Source: an uncultured Treponema sp.
Lineage (GTDB): Bacteria; Spirochaetota; Spirochaetia; Treponematales; Treponemataceae
Direction of reading: 5' to 3'
Assembly (NCBI GenBank): GCA_946410085.1
Contig: CAMJZA010000004.1
Location: forward strand, 34,723 to 98,722
Length of the DNA stretch: 64,000 nucleotides
Shown: positions 32,276 to 41,724 of the stretch, piece after piece
Position numbering within the stretch: the first letter of the stretch is position 1
Layout: every line of letters begins with the position of its first letter
Notes under the pieces: generated by a model
Databases searched by the model: none
Told to the model about the DNA's origin: nothing
The model's input: the letters and a program-made list of their open reading frames with translations, nothing else
Position numbers and translations under genes: made by a program

Positions 32276-32941
32276 ATGGAACAGTACAAGAAAGACTTTA
32301 TAGAATTCATGCTCTCCTGCGGAGTGCTCAAGTTCGGTTCGTTCACGCTCAAGAGCGGCAGGCAATCCCCCTTCTTCATGAACGCCGGCGGCTACGTGAC
32401 CGGTGGCCAGCTCAGGAAGCTCGGTGAGTTTTACGCCCGCGCCGTCCACGACAACTTCGGCGACGGGATGGACGTGTTCTTCGGCCCTGCCTATAAGGGC
32501 ATCCCGCTCGCGGTCTGCACCGCGGAAGCTTACAGCGAGCTGTACGGGAAGGAAATCCGCTACTGCTCCAACCGTAAGGAAGCGAAGGACCACGGGGCAG
32601 ACAAGGGCATGCTCCTCGGCAGCCCCCTGAACGACGGGGACCGGGTCGTCATCATCGAGGACGTGACTACCTCAGGCAAATCAATCGAAGAGACCTACCC
32701 CCTCATCACGGCGCAGGCCAAGGTGCAGGTTGTCGGTGAAATCGTGAGCTTGGACCGCATGGAGCGGGCGGCTGCCGACAATCCCAAGTCAGCCCTCCAG
32801 ACCATCAGCGATACATACGGCTTCCCCGCCCGCGCCATCGTTACGATGCGTGAGGTCATGGACTGCCTTGACGATGCGGTGCTGACTCCCGAAATACGGA
32901 CGGCGCTGGATGCCTACTATGCAGAATGGGGCGCACGGTAA
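32276..32941 (+). CDS. pyrE: Orotate phosphoribosyltransferase
   Basis: This 221-residue enzyme converts orotate and PRPP to OMP in pyrimidine synthesis. It has LKSGRQSPFFMNAGGY, FGPAYKGIPLA, YCSNRKEAKDHG (catalytic loop Lys/His) and the PRPP motif VVIIEDVTTSGKS. I chose the ATG at 32276. TATACT (32262-32267) lies 8 bases upstream and TGGACT 17 bases before that, with no Shine-Dalgarno, so the mRNA is probably leaderless. A nucleobase transporter unit follows within 5 bases. Confidence 0.93.
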   Translation: MEQYKKDFIEFMLSCGVLKFGSFTLKSGRQSPFFMNAGGYVTGGQLRKLGEFYARAVHDNFGDGMDVFFGPAYKGIPLAVCTAEAYSELYGKEIRYCSNRKEAKDHGADKGMLLGSPLNDGDRVVIIEDVTTSGKSIEETYPLITAQAKVQVVGEIVSLDRMERAAADNPKSALQTISDTYGFPARAIVTMREVMDCLDDAVLTPEIRTALDAYYAEWGAR

Positions 32942-32945
32942 GCGT

Positions 32946-33146
32946 ATGCAGGAGCAGAATAAGTTTAACACCACTGCCCGGGACTCCCAGGCGGAAGCGT
33001 TCGAGCGGCAGCTTGAGGAGCGGATTTCCGCCATGGAGCAGCCCGGCTACGATTTTCCCGCCCGCTTCGGCAGAAAGGACTATATTGCCGTTGCCATAGT
33101 TGCGGCGGTATGCCTGGTGCTTATCGTCATGGGAGGTACGCTGTGA
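32946..33146 (+). CDS. Small single-pass membrane protein coupled to the nucleobase transporter
   Basis: This 66-residue protein starts at an ATG at 32946, 4 bases after the pyrE stop. It has a soluble charged N-terminus and one transmembrane helix at the end (AVAIVAAVCLVLIVMGG). Its stop overlaps the GTG start of the NCS1 transporter (GTGA), so it is probably translated with it. It may be an accessory subunit or a targeting peptide. No family is recognised. Confidence 0.65.
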   Translation: MQEQNKFNTTARDSQAEAFERQLEERISAMEQPGYDFPARFGRKDYIAVAIVAAVCLVLIVMGGTL

Positions 33147-34690
33147 GCGGAACGGAAAAGAATACTGCAGAAAAGAATACTGCGGCAGGGAATACCGCCG
33201 CTGGTGGCCCTAGGGCGGGCACCGCACACACAGCTGCCGCCACGGGCACCGCAAGCACTAACGCCGCGGGCAATGCCGCCGTCGAACGCGAGGCGATGTT
33301 CGGCGTGCTCCCCGTCATGGCAAAGGAAAAGCTCTACGGATTCCTTGACGCCTTCCTTGTCCTCTCCGGCTACTGCATCGCGACCTGGAGCTACACGCAG
33401 GGCTCCTACCTTGCGACGCTCGTCGGCTTTAAGCAGCTTTTGATCGGGGCGTTCCTCGGCGCAATCCTGATGCTCGTCATCTATCAGCTGCCGGTCATCC
33501 TCTCTGTCCGCTTCGGCATAGACATCTGGGTATGGCTGCGGGCGGCGTTCGGCCCGGTCGGCATCCTGATCATGACCGTCACGATAATCATCATAAACTA
33601 CCCCTGGTATGCGGTCTGCGGCGACCTCTTTGCTTCATCCATGATCAACCTGCTCGGCTTCACGGGCCTGCACCTGCCGTCCCCCTTCCACATGCTGCTT
33701 GCAATCCTCTGCGTCGCGGGCGGTACCTTCATTGCCTACCGGGGCCTTTCTGCAATCACCTGGACGACGCGCATCCTCGTGCCGCTCCTCTTTGCGGTCG
33801 GAGCAGTCGTCATCATCGTGGGATTCAGTTCCGTGCCCTTTGACTACATCATGAACTTCAGGCCTCCCCGCCCCGAGGGCGAGGTCAGCGTCATTCCCTA
33901 CATCATGTCGGTCGAAGCGAACTTCGCATTCGTCATCACGCTCGTCGGCGGCATGGCGGAAATCCCGCGCGTCGCCAAAAGCGAGCGGGGCGGCTATTGG
34001 GCCGGGGTATTGGGACAGGGCCTTGCCGGTTCCTTCTTTGTCGTCGTCGGTGCGGTCATGGCGATTGCAATGCAGTACGTCTGCGGCGAAATGATAGATG
34101 ACCCCACGACCATGCTCGCAACGCTCGCGACCCCTGCGCTCGCCTTGTGCTCCCTCCTGCTCGTCGCCTTTGCGAACATCGGTACGCAGGCGGTCGGCGC
34201 CTACATTTACGGGGTCATGCTCCGCAGTGCCTTCCGCAGGGTCAGCTACAACACGCACATCACGATCCTTGCCCTCTACGGCATCCTTTTCTGCCTCTGG
34301 GGAAAAATCATCGAATACTTCGGCAGCTTCCTGACGATAACCGCCTGCATCTACGCTCCGCTCGCGGCAATCCTCTTCGCTGACTTCTTCTTCGTCCGCA
34401 GGCAGCAGATTGACCTGCGGGCTGCCTACGGCATGAAGGGGCATGAGGACGTGTACCGCTTTACCGGCGGCGTGAACCTCGTCGGCATCGCATCGGTCGT
34501 GCTGGGGGTGGCCGTCTCGCTTGCCATCTACAACCCGGTGACGGCGCAGGTCCACCTGCCGGTCCTCTTCTACCTGACCCCGACGGGCGCGTCATTCATT
34601 GCGACCCTGCTCTTCTATACGGGGATGTCCTGCATAACTCCCGTGCGGAACTACATGCTGGGGCGGAACCCGCAGGTGAACGTCCGGTAA
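33143..34690 (+). CDS. NCS1-family nucleobase:cation symporter (cytosine permease-like)
   Basis: This 515-residue transporter starts at a GTG at 33143 with GGGAGG six bases upstream. The first 50 residues are a low-complexity Ala/Thr/Gly/Asn tail (repeats of AEKNTA/AGNTAA) not seen in usual CodB proteins. About twelve transmembrane helices follow, with the NCS1 region FLVLSGYCIATWSYTQG. It probably imports cytosine or a related base, in keeping with pyrE in the same operon. Confidence 0.88.
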   Translation: MSGTEKNTAEKNTAAGNTAAGGPRAGTAHTAAATGTASTNAAGNAAVEREAMFGVLPVMAKEKLYGFLDAFLVLSGYCIATWSYTQGSYLATLVGFKQLLIGAFLGAILMLVIYQLPVILSVRFGIDIWVWLRAAFGPVGILIMTVTIIIINYPWYAVCGDLFASSMINLLGFTGLHLPSPFHMLLAILCVAGGTFIAYRGLSAITWTTRILVPLLFAVGAVVIIVGFSSVPFDYIMNFRPPRPEGEVSVIPYIMSVEANFAFVITLVGGMAEIPRVAKSERGGYWAGVLGQGLAGSFFVVVGAVMAIAMQYVCGEMIDDPTTMLATLATPALALCSLLLVAFANIGTQAVGAYIYGVMLRSAFRRVSYNTHITILALYGILFCLWGKIIEYFGSFLTITACIYAPLAAILFADFFFVRRQQIDLRAAYGMKGHEDVYRFTGGVNLVGIASVVLGVAVSLAIYNPVTAQVHLPVLFYLTPTGASFIATLLFYTGMSCITPVRNYMLGRNPQVNVR

Positions 34691-34694
34691 CGGT

Positions 34695-36188
34695 ATGAGC
34701 AACAGAGAAACGAACGATAGCGAACTAACGGACGGAAGTTGCCATGCCGCCCGTGCCGAAGGTTGCGGCAGGATACATCCGGGCGACATAGGTCCGGACG
34801 GACGCGACTATCGGAGCAGCCTGACCGCGCGGAAGGGGCGGAAGATAGACCCCACCCCTTTTGACAGCGAAATGACGCCGCCGCGGCAGAACCTTTTCCT
34901 CCTTCCCTTCGTGCACCTGATCTGCTGGTTCAACACCGTCGGCTACGGGCTGAAAATACGGAAGGAAAACATGCAGGGCATCAAGCCGCCCTACCTCCTG
35001 CTCGGCTCGCACCATTCCTTCATGGACTTCTACGTGACCCCGCTTGCCGTGTGGCCTCACCGGGCAAACTACATCTCCGAGCTGGAAGGCTTCGAGGCCT
35101 TCGGCGAATGGATATACCGGCAGGTGGGATGCCTGGGAACGCGCAAGTTCATCAGCGACCTGCCGCTCGTGCGGAACATCAAGAAGGTCGTTGACCGGGG
35201 CGACATCATCGTCATCTACCCCGAAGCGCGCTATTCCAATGTCGGCACGAACTCCCGCCTGACCCTCTCGCTCGCCAAGCTTGCCCGCCTGCTCAGGGTG
35301 CCCGTCGTCACGCTCGTGATGAACGGCAACCACCTGCAGTCGCCGATATGGAACCTGACCCCCCGCAGGGAAGTCCGCCTGCGGGCAACGCTCAAGTGCA
35401 TCCTGACGCCGGAACAGACGGCGGCCATGTCCGCACAGGAGATCCTCGCCGTCATGCAGCGGGAACTGACCTACGACGACTATAAGTACCAGCGCGATAC
35501 GAAGCTTAGGATTACCTTTCCCCGGCGGGCGGAAGGCCTGCACAAGCCCCTGTACATGTGCCGGGAGTGCGGGGCGGAATTCTGCATGGAAAGTGAGGGG
35601 GCGGTCCTGCGCTGCAGGAACTGCGGGGCGGCCTGGGAGATGGACGAATACGGGACGCTGCACCGGGTGGCGGGAACGCCATGGAGGGCTGACAAGCCAC
35701 GGACAAGCTCCGGGGTGGGCGATAAGGCTGGCACAGAACAGCCCGCTGACACAGCTCACCCTGCCGCTTCCGCCGGGGCCCTTCCCGCCAGCCTCTTCAT
35801 TCCCGACTACTACGAGTGGGAGCGGCAGCAGGTCCATGCCGAAATAGAGCGGGGCGGCTACCACTTTGACCAGAAGGTGCGCGTTGAAGCCCTGCCGAAC
35901 GCCAAGAACTTCATCGCGCTCGGCGAAGGCAGGCTCGTCCACGAAGAAAAGGGCTTTTCCCTGACCTTCCGCGGCTACCGGGAACAGGAAGAAAAGACCC
36001 TTTTCTTTGAGTCCAAGGCGTCTCCTTCAATCCACACGGAATACGATTACCGCGGCGAAGGACAGTGCATCACCCTGTCGACCCCCGCCTGTACCTACTT
36101 CCTGTTCCCGCTGGAAGAAGGCTTCAACGTGACCAAAATCCAGTTTGCGGCGGAGTACTTCTACTGGAAGAGCCAGGACGGGGCGTAA
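34695..36188 (+). CDS. Acyltransferase (PlsC-like) with zinc ribbon
   Basis: This 497-residue protein has the glycerolipid acyltransferase motifs at residues 95-185: SHHSFMDF (HxxxxD), YISELEGFEAFGEW, GTRKF and VIYPEARYSN. A zinc ribbon follows near residue 280 (CRECGAEF...CRNCGAAW), then a unique C-terminal domain of about 150 residues. It probably transfers acyl chains to a lysophospholipid or sugar lipid at the membrane. The ribbon and extra domain are unusual for PlsC. The start is 4 bases after the transporter stop. Confidence 0.82.
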   Translation: MSNRETNDSELTDGSCHAARAEGCGRIHPGDIGPDGRDYRSSLTARKGRKIDPTPFDSEMTPPRQNLFLLPFVHLICWFNTVGYGLKIRKENMQGIKPPYLLLGSHHSFMDFYVTPLAVWPHRANYISELEGFEAFGEWIYRQVGCLGTRKFISDLPLVRNIKKVVDRGDIIVIYPEARYSNVGTNSRLTLSLAKLARLLRVPVVTLVMNGNHLQSPIWNLTPRREVRLRATLKCILTPEQTAAMSAQEILAVMQRELTYDDYKYQRDTKLRITFPRRAEGLHKPLYMCRECGAEFCMESEGAVLRCRNCGAAWEMDEYGTLHRVAGTPWRADKPRTSSGVGDKAGTEQPADTAHPAASAGALPASLFIPDYYEWERQQVHAEIERGGYHFDQKVRVEALPNAKNFIALGEGRLVHEEKGFSLTFRGYREQEEKTLFFESKASPSIHTEYDYRGEGQCITLSTPACTYFLFPLEEGFNVTKIQFAAEYFYWKSQDGA

Positions 36189-36332
36189 CAGCCGGGTACA
36201 GCGCAACCGCCGGGGCGCAGCAGCCGGGCTATCAGCCGTGTCCCCCGGGCCCGCCGTCATGGCGGCAGCCTCCCCGGACCCGCCGGCGCCTCCTTGTTGC
36301 GGGCGGAATCTTTATGCTATACTGTTTCCGGT

Positions 36333-37730
36333 ATGGTAGAAGAGCGCTTCCTGCCCCGCATATTCTGCACCTGCGTTGCCTCAGTCATTGACGTCATGCT
36401 GCTGGCCGTGGCATGCATCAATTTCCATGCGGAATACGTCCTTGGAGACGGCAGGAACCGGATCGTTTCCCTGCCCTTTTTCAGCGAAGACATATTCTTT
36501 GCCGATTTCTACGTCTTTTTCCTGCTGTTTACGGTGTTCCTCTTTGTCCTGCTGTGGAGCCGCCGCCGCAGGTTCGTCGTTCTGGCCATACTGATGACCG
36601 TCCTGTCTGCAAACCTGGCACTCTACACCGTATGGGAACTGCTTTCCGTCAAGATATTCATGTTTCTCGCCTGGACCATAACGGTCAGCGTCCGCCTGGA
36701 GCTTCCGTATGCCCTTCCCGTCCTGTGCGGCGGCATCGCCAGTTTCGTGCTGCTGCTCTTTCAGCCGGCCACGCTGGGGATCGTGGACTCGTCCGGGCTG
36801 CAGGCCGCCGTACCTCCCGGCACGATGGCTGCCATATCGTCCGACCCGGTGACCGCCGTCCCGTTCGGCTTCCTGACCGCAGGACCGCTTTCCTCTGCCG
36901 ACGGACGCTGGCGGGAGCTTGTCATGACACTCCTCTACCTGCTTACGGCGGCAGCCTTTTTCTGCATGTACCGGAAGGTCATCTGCAAGTGGCAGGAAAG
37001 CGAGGCGGTAAAGAAGCATCTGGGCATGGCGATGACGCAGGTGACGCTGATAAATCAGGAGCTTCAGGACTACGCAAAGAACAAGGGCCGGGAAGCGGCG
37101 GAAGAAGAACGCCTGCGGATTACCCGCGACATGCACGACAGCTGCGGCTACGTGTTCGTGAACATCATCAGCCTCATGCAGGCATGCGAGAGCAGCCCGC
37201 CGGTCGACTGGAGCCGGACGACGGAAATCTTTGAAACCGTCCGCAGTCTTGCCAGCCAGGGCCTGCAGGAAACCCGGCAGACACTCCGGGCCATCCGCGA
37301 CATCCAGAATCCGGTGGAAACAAACCTCGACAGCCTGAATCAGATAAAGGGCATATTCCAGAAGGTCACGGGCATGGAAGTCATTCTGGACCGGGGGAAC
37401 ATACAGGACGACTACGGACGAAGCATAAACAAAATCCTCATACGCACGATGCAGGAAGGCCTGACCAACGCCGTCAAGCACGGACACGCCAGTCTGGTCT
37501 GCGTCTATTTCCGTGATGACGGGAACTTCCTGTACATGACGGTCAAGGACAACGGGATCGGTTCCCGGCAGATCGTGAAGGGCATCGGCTTTTCCGGGAT
37601 GGAAGAACGCCTGAAGCCCGTCGGCGGGGAGCTCAAGGCCGGTGTCAGCGCGGAAGGCGGCTTTCAGCTTGAAGTGAAGATACCGCTCGTGCCTATTCTG
37701 ATGGAGGGGAATGAACATGGACAAGCTTAA
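36333..37730 (+). CDS. Sensor histidine kinase (HisKA_3 type)
   Basis: This 465-residue protein starts at the ATG at 36333. It has six or seven N-terminal transmembrane helices, then a dimerisation/phosphorylation helix with His268 in TRDMHDSCGY, and a HATPase_c domain (EGLTNAVKHGHAS, VKDNGIG, GFSGMEERL). It phosphorylates the LuxR-type regulator whose gene overlaps its end by 20 bases. The signal is unknown. TATACT lies 9 bases before the ATG with TTGTTG 18 bases before it, so the mRNA is probably leaderless. Confidence 0.92.
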   Translation: MVEERFLPRIFCTCVASVIDVMLLAVACINFHAEYVLGDGRNRIVSLPFFSEDIFFADFYVFFLLFTVFLFVLLWSRRRRFVVLAILMTVLSANLALYTVWELLSVKIFMFLAWTITVSVRLELPYALPVLCGGIASFVLLLFQPATLGIVDSSGLQAAVPPGTMAAISSDPVTAVPFGFLTAGPLSSADGRWRELVMTLLYLLTAAAFFCMYRKVICKWQESEAVKKHLGMAMTQVTLINQELQDYAKNKGREAAEEERLRITRDMHDSCGYVFVNIISLMQACESSPPVDWSRTTEIFETVRSLASQGLQETRQTLRAIRDIQNPVETNLDSLNQIKGIFQKVTGMEVILDRGNIQDDYGRSINKILIRTMQEGLTNAVKHGHASLVCVYFRDDGNFLYMTVKDNGIGSRQIVKGIGFSGMEERLKPVGGELKAGVSAEGGFQLEVKIPLVPILMEGNEHGQA

Positions 37731-38373
37731 ACTGCTCCTGGTGGACGACCAGCGGATGTTTGCGGAAAGCCTCAGGATTTACCTGACGAACTACGCGGAG
37801 GAAATGGATATACTGGGCATCTGTTCCAACGGGCAGGAAGCCTGTTCCTTCGTGGAAGGCGTGCAGCCGGACATCATCCTCATGGACGTCCACATGCCGG
37901 TCATGGACGGCGTCGAAGCCGTTGCAAAGATAAAGGCAGTCCACCCCGGCATCAAGATCATCATGCTTTCTACCTACGATGAGGACGAGTCCGTCCGTTC
38001 TGCCCTCATAAACGGCGCGTCAGGCTACCTGCTCAAGGACATTTCCCCTACGGAACTCATCGTGTCCATCCGCGCGCTGAATTCCGGCATGATACAGATT
38101 TCCCCGAGCATCGCAAAGAAGCTCATCCAGAGTACCTACGTGGAAAAGAAAAGCGGCAGGGACATGGACAAGACCTTTCCCTGGTTCGACACGCTCACGG
38201 ACCGGGAGCGGGAAATTTTTGCCCTGCTGGCGACGGGAAAGGACAATGCGCAGATTTCGGAAGAACTCGGCATTTCGGCACAGACCGTGCGCAACCGGGT
38301 CAGCACGATATACTCCAAGCTGGAAGTCAAGGACCGCTTCGAGATAATCCAGCTGGCGAACAAAATGCGCTGA
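37711..38373 (+). CDS. LuxR/NarL-type response regulator
   Basis: This 220-residue protein has a receiver domain (LLLVDDQRMF, phospho-Asp near residue 59 in ILMDVHMPVMDG, LSTYDED, LLKDISP) and a C-terminal LuxR helix-turn-helix (LTDREREIFALLATGKDN, AQTVRNRVSTIYSKL). It is the cognate partner of the overlapping kinase. A second ATG six bases later (MDKLKLLLV) is an alternative start. Targets are unknown; the adjacent convergent sugar ABC operon is one candidate. Confidence 0.93.
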   Translation: MNMDKLKLLLVDDQRMFAESLRIYLTNYAEEMDILGICSNGQEACSFVEGVQPDIILMDVHMPVMDGVEAVAKIKAVHPGIKIIMLSTYDEDESVRSALINGASGYLLKDISPTELIVSIRALNSGMIQISPSIAKKLIQSTYVEKKSGRDMDKTFPWFDTLTDREREIFALLATGKDNAQISEELGISAQTVRNRVSTIYSKLEVKDRFEIIQLANKMR

Positions 38374-38467
38374 GCGGGAGCGGCGGAAACAGACACAAGC
38401 GGGGAACAGACAGGATACAGCAGGACGCGGATAGCATGCAGCACGAACTGCGCTGAACTGTACAGCG

Positions 38468-38506
38468 GAAAAAGGGCCGCACCGTCATGCGGAGGCAGAC
38501 GGCGGC
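38468..38506 (-). terminator. Probable terminator of the sugar ABC operon
   Basis: On the minus strand GCCGC-CGTC pairs with GACG-GCGGC (one small bulge) and is followed by CC and five T residues. It lies in the convergent gap after the last permease gene. Confidence 0.55.
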
Positions 38507-38562
38507 ACGGCCGCGGAGGAATGCTTTTTTTTCGGGGCTTCCTTTCAGGACTGCCGGATTCC

Positions 38563-39399
38563 CTATTTGACGGAACCGGTTACGCCTTCCACGAAGCGCT
38601 TCTGCTGGGTAAAGAAGAGGATTACCGTGGGCAGGGTCATGATCGTAACGCTGAGCATGAGCAGGCCGTAGTCCGTCACGTAGCCTGCCGTCAGGCCCGT
38701 CACGTAGAGGGGCATGGTCCGCATGTTCTGCGACTGCATGACGATGAGGGGCCACATGTAGTTGTTCCAGCCGTTCATGAAGGTGACTATCGCAGCAGCC
38801 GCGAAGGTCGGGGACATGATGGGAAAATACACGCGTAGGTATATCTGGAACTCGTTCAGGCCGTCAATACGGGCCGCCTGTATGGTTTCCACAGGGAAGG
38901 ACTGCGAGTTCTGCCGGAAAAAGAAGATGAGGAACGCCGTGGACACCGACGGAAGCACAAAGCCGAGCGTCGTGTTCAGAAGGTGGGCGCTGCTGAACAT
39001 CTTGAACAGGGGCACCATGATGGATGCGAAGGGAATCATCATGGAAAGCAGGAGGATTTTCATCAGCAGGTCCTTGTGCCTGTCGCGGTAGACCTGAAAT
39101 CCGTATCCTGCCAGCGAGCAGACAAAGATGCTCAGCAGGGTCTGGATCGTCGTGGTCCGCAGGGAATTCCACAGGGCGCTTCCCAGCCCGCCGCGGGTAA
39201 TGAGGGTGCGTATGTTCTGGAAGAGGTAGAGGCCCGGAACCATCCTTCCGGCAATCACGTCCGTACTCCTGTTGGTCGCGGACACAATCATGAAGTAAAA
39301 GGGAAAGATGGAAAGGGCGCACACCGCAATGATGAAGACATATTCATAGACGGGACAGCGGTTCAGCCTGCTGTCCCCGTGATGTTCATGACTAGTCAT
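38563..39399 (-). CDS. Sugar ABC transporter permease (MalG type)
   Basis: This 278-residue protein has six transmembrane helices and the EAA loop AARIDGLNEFQIYLRVYFPIM, typical of carbohydrate uptake family 1 permeases. It pairs with the MalF-type permease; their genes overlap by 8 bases. No ATPase gene is in this operon. Such importers commonly share a general MsmK/UgpC-like ATPase encoded elsewhere. Confidence 0.92.
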   Translation of the reverse strand: MTSHEHHGDSRLNRCPVYEYVFIIAVCALSIFPFYFMIVSATNRSTDVIAGRMVPGLYLFQNIRTLITRGGLGSALWNSLRTTTIQTLLSIFVCSLAGYGFQVYRDRHKDLLMKILLLSMMIPFASIMVPLFKMFSSAHLLNTTLGFVLPSVSTAFLIFFFRQNSQSFPVETIQAARIDGLNEFQIYLRVYFPIMSPTFAAAAIVTFMNGWNNYMWPLIVMQSQNMRTMPLYVTGLTAGYVTDYGLLMLSVTIMTLPTVILFFTQQKRFVEGVTGSVK

Positions 39400-40276
39400 T
39401 TCTGTCTCCTACCTTGAATTGGATGAATGAAAGCACGGCGACCATAATCAGGATCGTATATGAGATGGCAGCCGCATAACCGAACTGCGGATTGTTCAGG
39501 AACGAAAGGTTGTAGATGTACTGGGAGATCGTAATCGTCTCGTTGCCGGGACCACCCCCCGTGATGTTCCGCACCTCGTCAAAGAGCTGCAGGGTTCCGT
39601 TGATCGACATGATCGACGTCAGGAGAATGACCGGGCGCAGGAGGGGCAGGGTGAGCCTGAAGAACTGCTGCAGCGTAGAAGCCCCGTCAACGCGGGCTGC
39701 TTCGTAAATGCCCGGATCGATGTTCTGCAGGCCGGCGAGGAAGAAGACCGTGTTGTAGCCCGTCCAGCGCCAGGTAATGCAGATGATGATGATGATTTTG
39801 GCCCAGAGGGGATCAGTGAGCCAGTTCTTCGGTTCCGAGAGGATTCCCATGGAAAGGCACCAGTGGTTCACGATGCCGTCCATGCCGAAGATGGACTTGA
39901 AGATAAGTGCCGACGAAACGAGGGCCGTTGCGCAGGGCAGGAACACCATCGTCCTGAAAAGCCCCCGGAACTTGAGCCGCGTATCGTTCAGGATGCTGGC
40001 AAGTATGATTGCCAGGAACAGCATGACGGGCACCTGAAAGATCAGGTAGATGAAGACATTGCGGACGGAATAGCGGAAGCGTTCGTCCTCAAGGAGCCGC
40101 ATGTAGTTCCGCAGGCCCGTAAAGTGCAGGTTGTTTGCCACGCCCGACTGGAGCGACAGGAAAAAAGCCCGTACCATCGGATAAAAGTTGAGCACAAAGA
40201 TGAGGATTGCGGCAGGCATGACGAAAAACCAGCCTGCCCTGCTGTATTTTGATTCCAGTGATAGTTTTCTTGCCAT
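39392..40276 (-). CDS. Sugar ABC transporter permease (MalF type)
   Basis: This 294-residue protein has six transmembrane helices and the EAA loop AARVDGASTLQQFFRLTLPLL. It forms the membrane channel with the downstream MalG-type protein. A partial terminator hairpin separates it from the binding-protein gene, which would keep permease levels below those of the binding protein. Confidence 0.92.
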   Translation of the reverse strand: MARKLSLESKYSRAGWFFVMPAAILIFVLNFYPMVRAFFLSLQSGVANNLHFTGLRNYMRLLEDERFRYSVRNVFIYLIFQVPVMLFLAIILASILNDTRLKFRGLFRTMVFLPCATALVSSALIFKSIFGMDGIVNHWCLSMGILSEPKNWLTDPLWAKIIIIICITWRWTGYNTVFFLAGLQNIDPGIYEAARVDGASTLQQFFRLTLPLLRPVILLTSIMSINGTLQLFDEVRNITGGGPGNETITISQYIYNLSFLNNPQFGYAAAISYTILIMVAVLSFIQFKVGDRND

Positions 40277-40288
40277 CAGACGGTCCTT

Positions 40289-40322
40289 AAAAAGGGCAGG
40301 CCCTCTGCGGGGAAGACCTGCC
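40289..40322 (-). terminator. Intercistronic (partial) terminator
   Basis: On the minus strand GGCAGG pairs with CCTGCC, followed by CTTTTT, between the binding-protein stop and the MalF-type start. This layout usually lets only part of the transcription continue into the permeases. Confidence 0.6.
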
Positions 40323-40368
40323 TCTGTTCGATTACATCATAAAGCAGATCCGGTAAAACCGGCGCGCT

Positions 40369-41679
40369 TTACTCGCCCATGATGAACTTTACGTTCTTTT
40401 CTGCCTTGGCAAGGGCTTCTTCAACGCTTGAGCCCTTGAGGATGTCTGCAACCGCAACACCGACTTCGGACCGGGCCTCGTAATTGTAGATGCCGTACTT
40501 GACGCGGGGAATGTCGTTGGAGTAGGAGAGGAAGTCCTTGTAGATCTTCTGTCCGCCGAAGAAGGGATTGCCGTTCTCGTATGCGGAAGAACTTGCCGCG
40601 GGAAGCCAGGTTGAGATTGCGCCCGATGAGGGGAGGATCGTCTCATACAGTTCCTTGCTGCCGGCAAAGGTCTTGGCGAGGAAGTCCGCAGCGACATCCT
40701 GATGCTTTGAGTTTGCCATGATCATCCATGAAGAACCGCCCTGGCTGGAGCTGTTCTTGCTGCCGGGGACCGTAAGGCGGGGGGTATTTGTAACGGCCCA
40801 CTTGCCGCTCTGGTCTGCCTGGGATGAGATGATGCCGACCATCCAGCTGCCGTCAATGGAAGAAGCAACCTGTCCGTTGTTGACGGATGCGACGAAAGCG
40901 TTCCAGTCCGGGACCGCAAGGCAGGTTCCGTCCGCAACCATGTCGGCGTATACCTTGAGGCCTTCGATGAGGGCCGGGTTCTTCGCAATGTTGACCTTGC
41001 CGCTTTCGTCAAAGAACCAGGTTCCCGCACTCTGCAGGACGACCATCACGAAGTCGGGGTCGTTGCCGACGTAGGAAATCATGTACTTGCCGGTCTTCTG
41101 CTTGACGATTTTTCCGAGCTCGTGGAAGCGCTCCCAGGTGATGTCCTTGAAGTCGTCGACGCTCAGGCCCGCATCCTTGATGATGTCGCTGCGGAGGAAG
41201 GTTGCGGTGACGCCGTTGTCGAAGGGAACGGAATAGTTCTTGCCGTTCACCTCGCCGAAGGCAACCTTGAACTGGGCGAACTGGGACAGGTCAACCTTGC
41301 CGTTCAGCGGTACGAAGGCATTTGGATAGCTGGACACGTTCTTGAGGATTGCGTTGTCCTGGCACAGGATGATGTCCGGCAGTGATGACGGATCATTGGC
41401 GGAAAGGGAAGCAATGAGCTTCTGCTGCAGGTCGTCCCAGGGGGTCTCCACGATGTCGATCGTGACGTTGGGCTTTTCCCGGTTGTAAATCTTGGCGGCC
41501 TCATTCATCGCGTAGATGTTGAAGCTCGGATCCCAGCACCATACCGTGAGCTTGACCGGGGCATTCGGGTCCGCCGCTGCCGGGGCGGCTGCACTCTCTT
41601 TCTTACTGCAGCCCGCAAGGCCTGCCGTAATTCCTGCCGCAAGCATTGCTGCGAGCGCAAAACGCATTGTCTTTTTCAT
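40369..41679 (-). CDS. Sugar ABC transporter substrate-binding lipoprotein
   Basis: This 436-residue protein starts at the ATG at 41679 with AGGAGG upstream. The signal peptide ends in a perfect lipobox (TAGLAGC, Cys near residue 24). The mature protein is an extracellular solute-binding family 1 fold (VKLTVWCWDPSFN, INYR-type KIYNREKPNVTIDIVETPWDDL). The ligand is probably an oligosaccharide; it cannot be read from the sequence. It is the first gene of a three-gene operon. Confidence 0.92.
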   Translation of the reverse strand: MKKTMRFALAAMLAAGITAGLAGCSKKESAAAPAAADPNAPVKLTVWCWDPSFNIYAMNEAAKIYNREKPNVTIDIVETPWDDLQQKLIASLSANDPSSLPDIILCQDNAILKNVSSYPNAFVPLNGKVDLSQFAQFKVAFGEVNGKNYSVPFDNGVTATFLRSDIIKDAGLSVDDFKDITWERFHELGKIVKQKTGKYMISYVGNDPDFVMVVLQSAGTWFFDESGKVNIAKNPALIEGLKVYADMVADGTCLAVPDWNAFVASVNNGQVASSIDGSWMVGIISSQADQSGKWAVTNTPRLTVPGSKNSSSQGGSSWMIMANSKHQDVAADFLAKTFAGSKELYETILPSSGAISTWLPAASSSAYENGNPFFGGQKIYKDFLSYSNDIPRVKYGIYNYEARSEVGVAVADILKGSSVEEALAKAEKNVKFIMGE

Positions 41680-41702
41680 ATAAAGTCCTCCTGCTTGAAA
41701 TG

Positions 41703-41724
41703 GCGACATGCCATGGCAAATCGC
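41703..41724. promoter_or_regulatory. Palindromic operator candidate in the binding-protein leader
   Basis: A 22-base imperfect palindrome centred on TGCCATGGCA with GCGA/TCGC ends lies between a TATAAT hexamer (minus strand, near 41744) and the binding-protein start. The position downstream of the promoter suggests repression. A second small palindrome, GTACAAAAGTAC, lies at 41795-41806. The adjacent TetR-type protein is the natural candidate ligand; this is inference. The rest of 41807-41930 shows nothing recognisable. Confidence 0.5.

Noticed and set aside
34725..37724. Two frames of more than 400 codons opposite the acyltransferase and histidine kinase genes
   Set aside because: Both are shadows of genes with well-defined domains.
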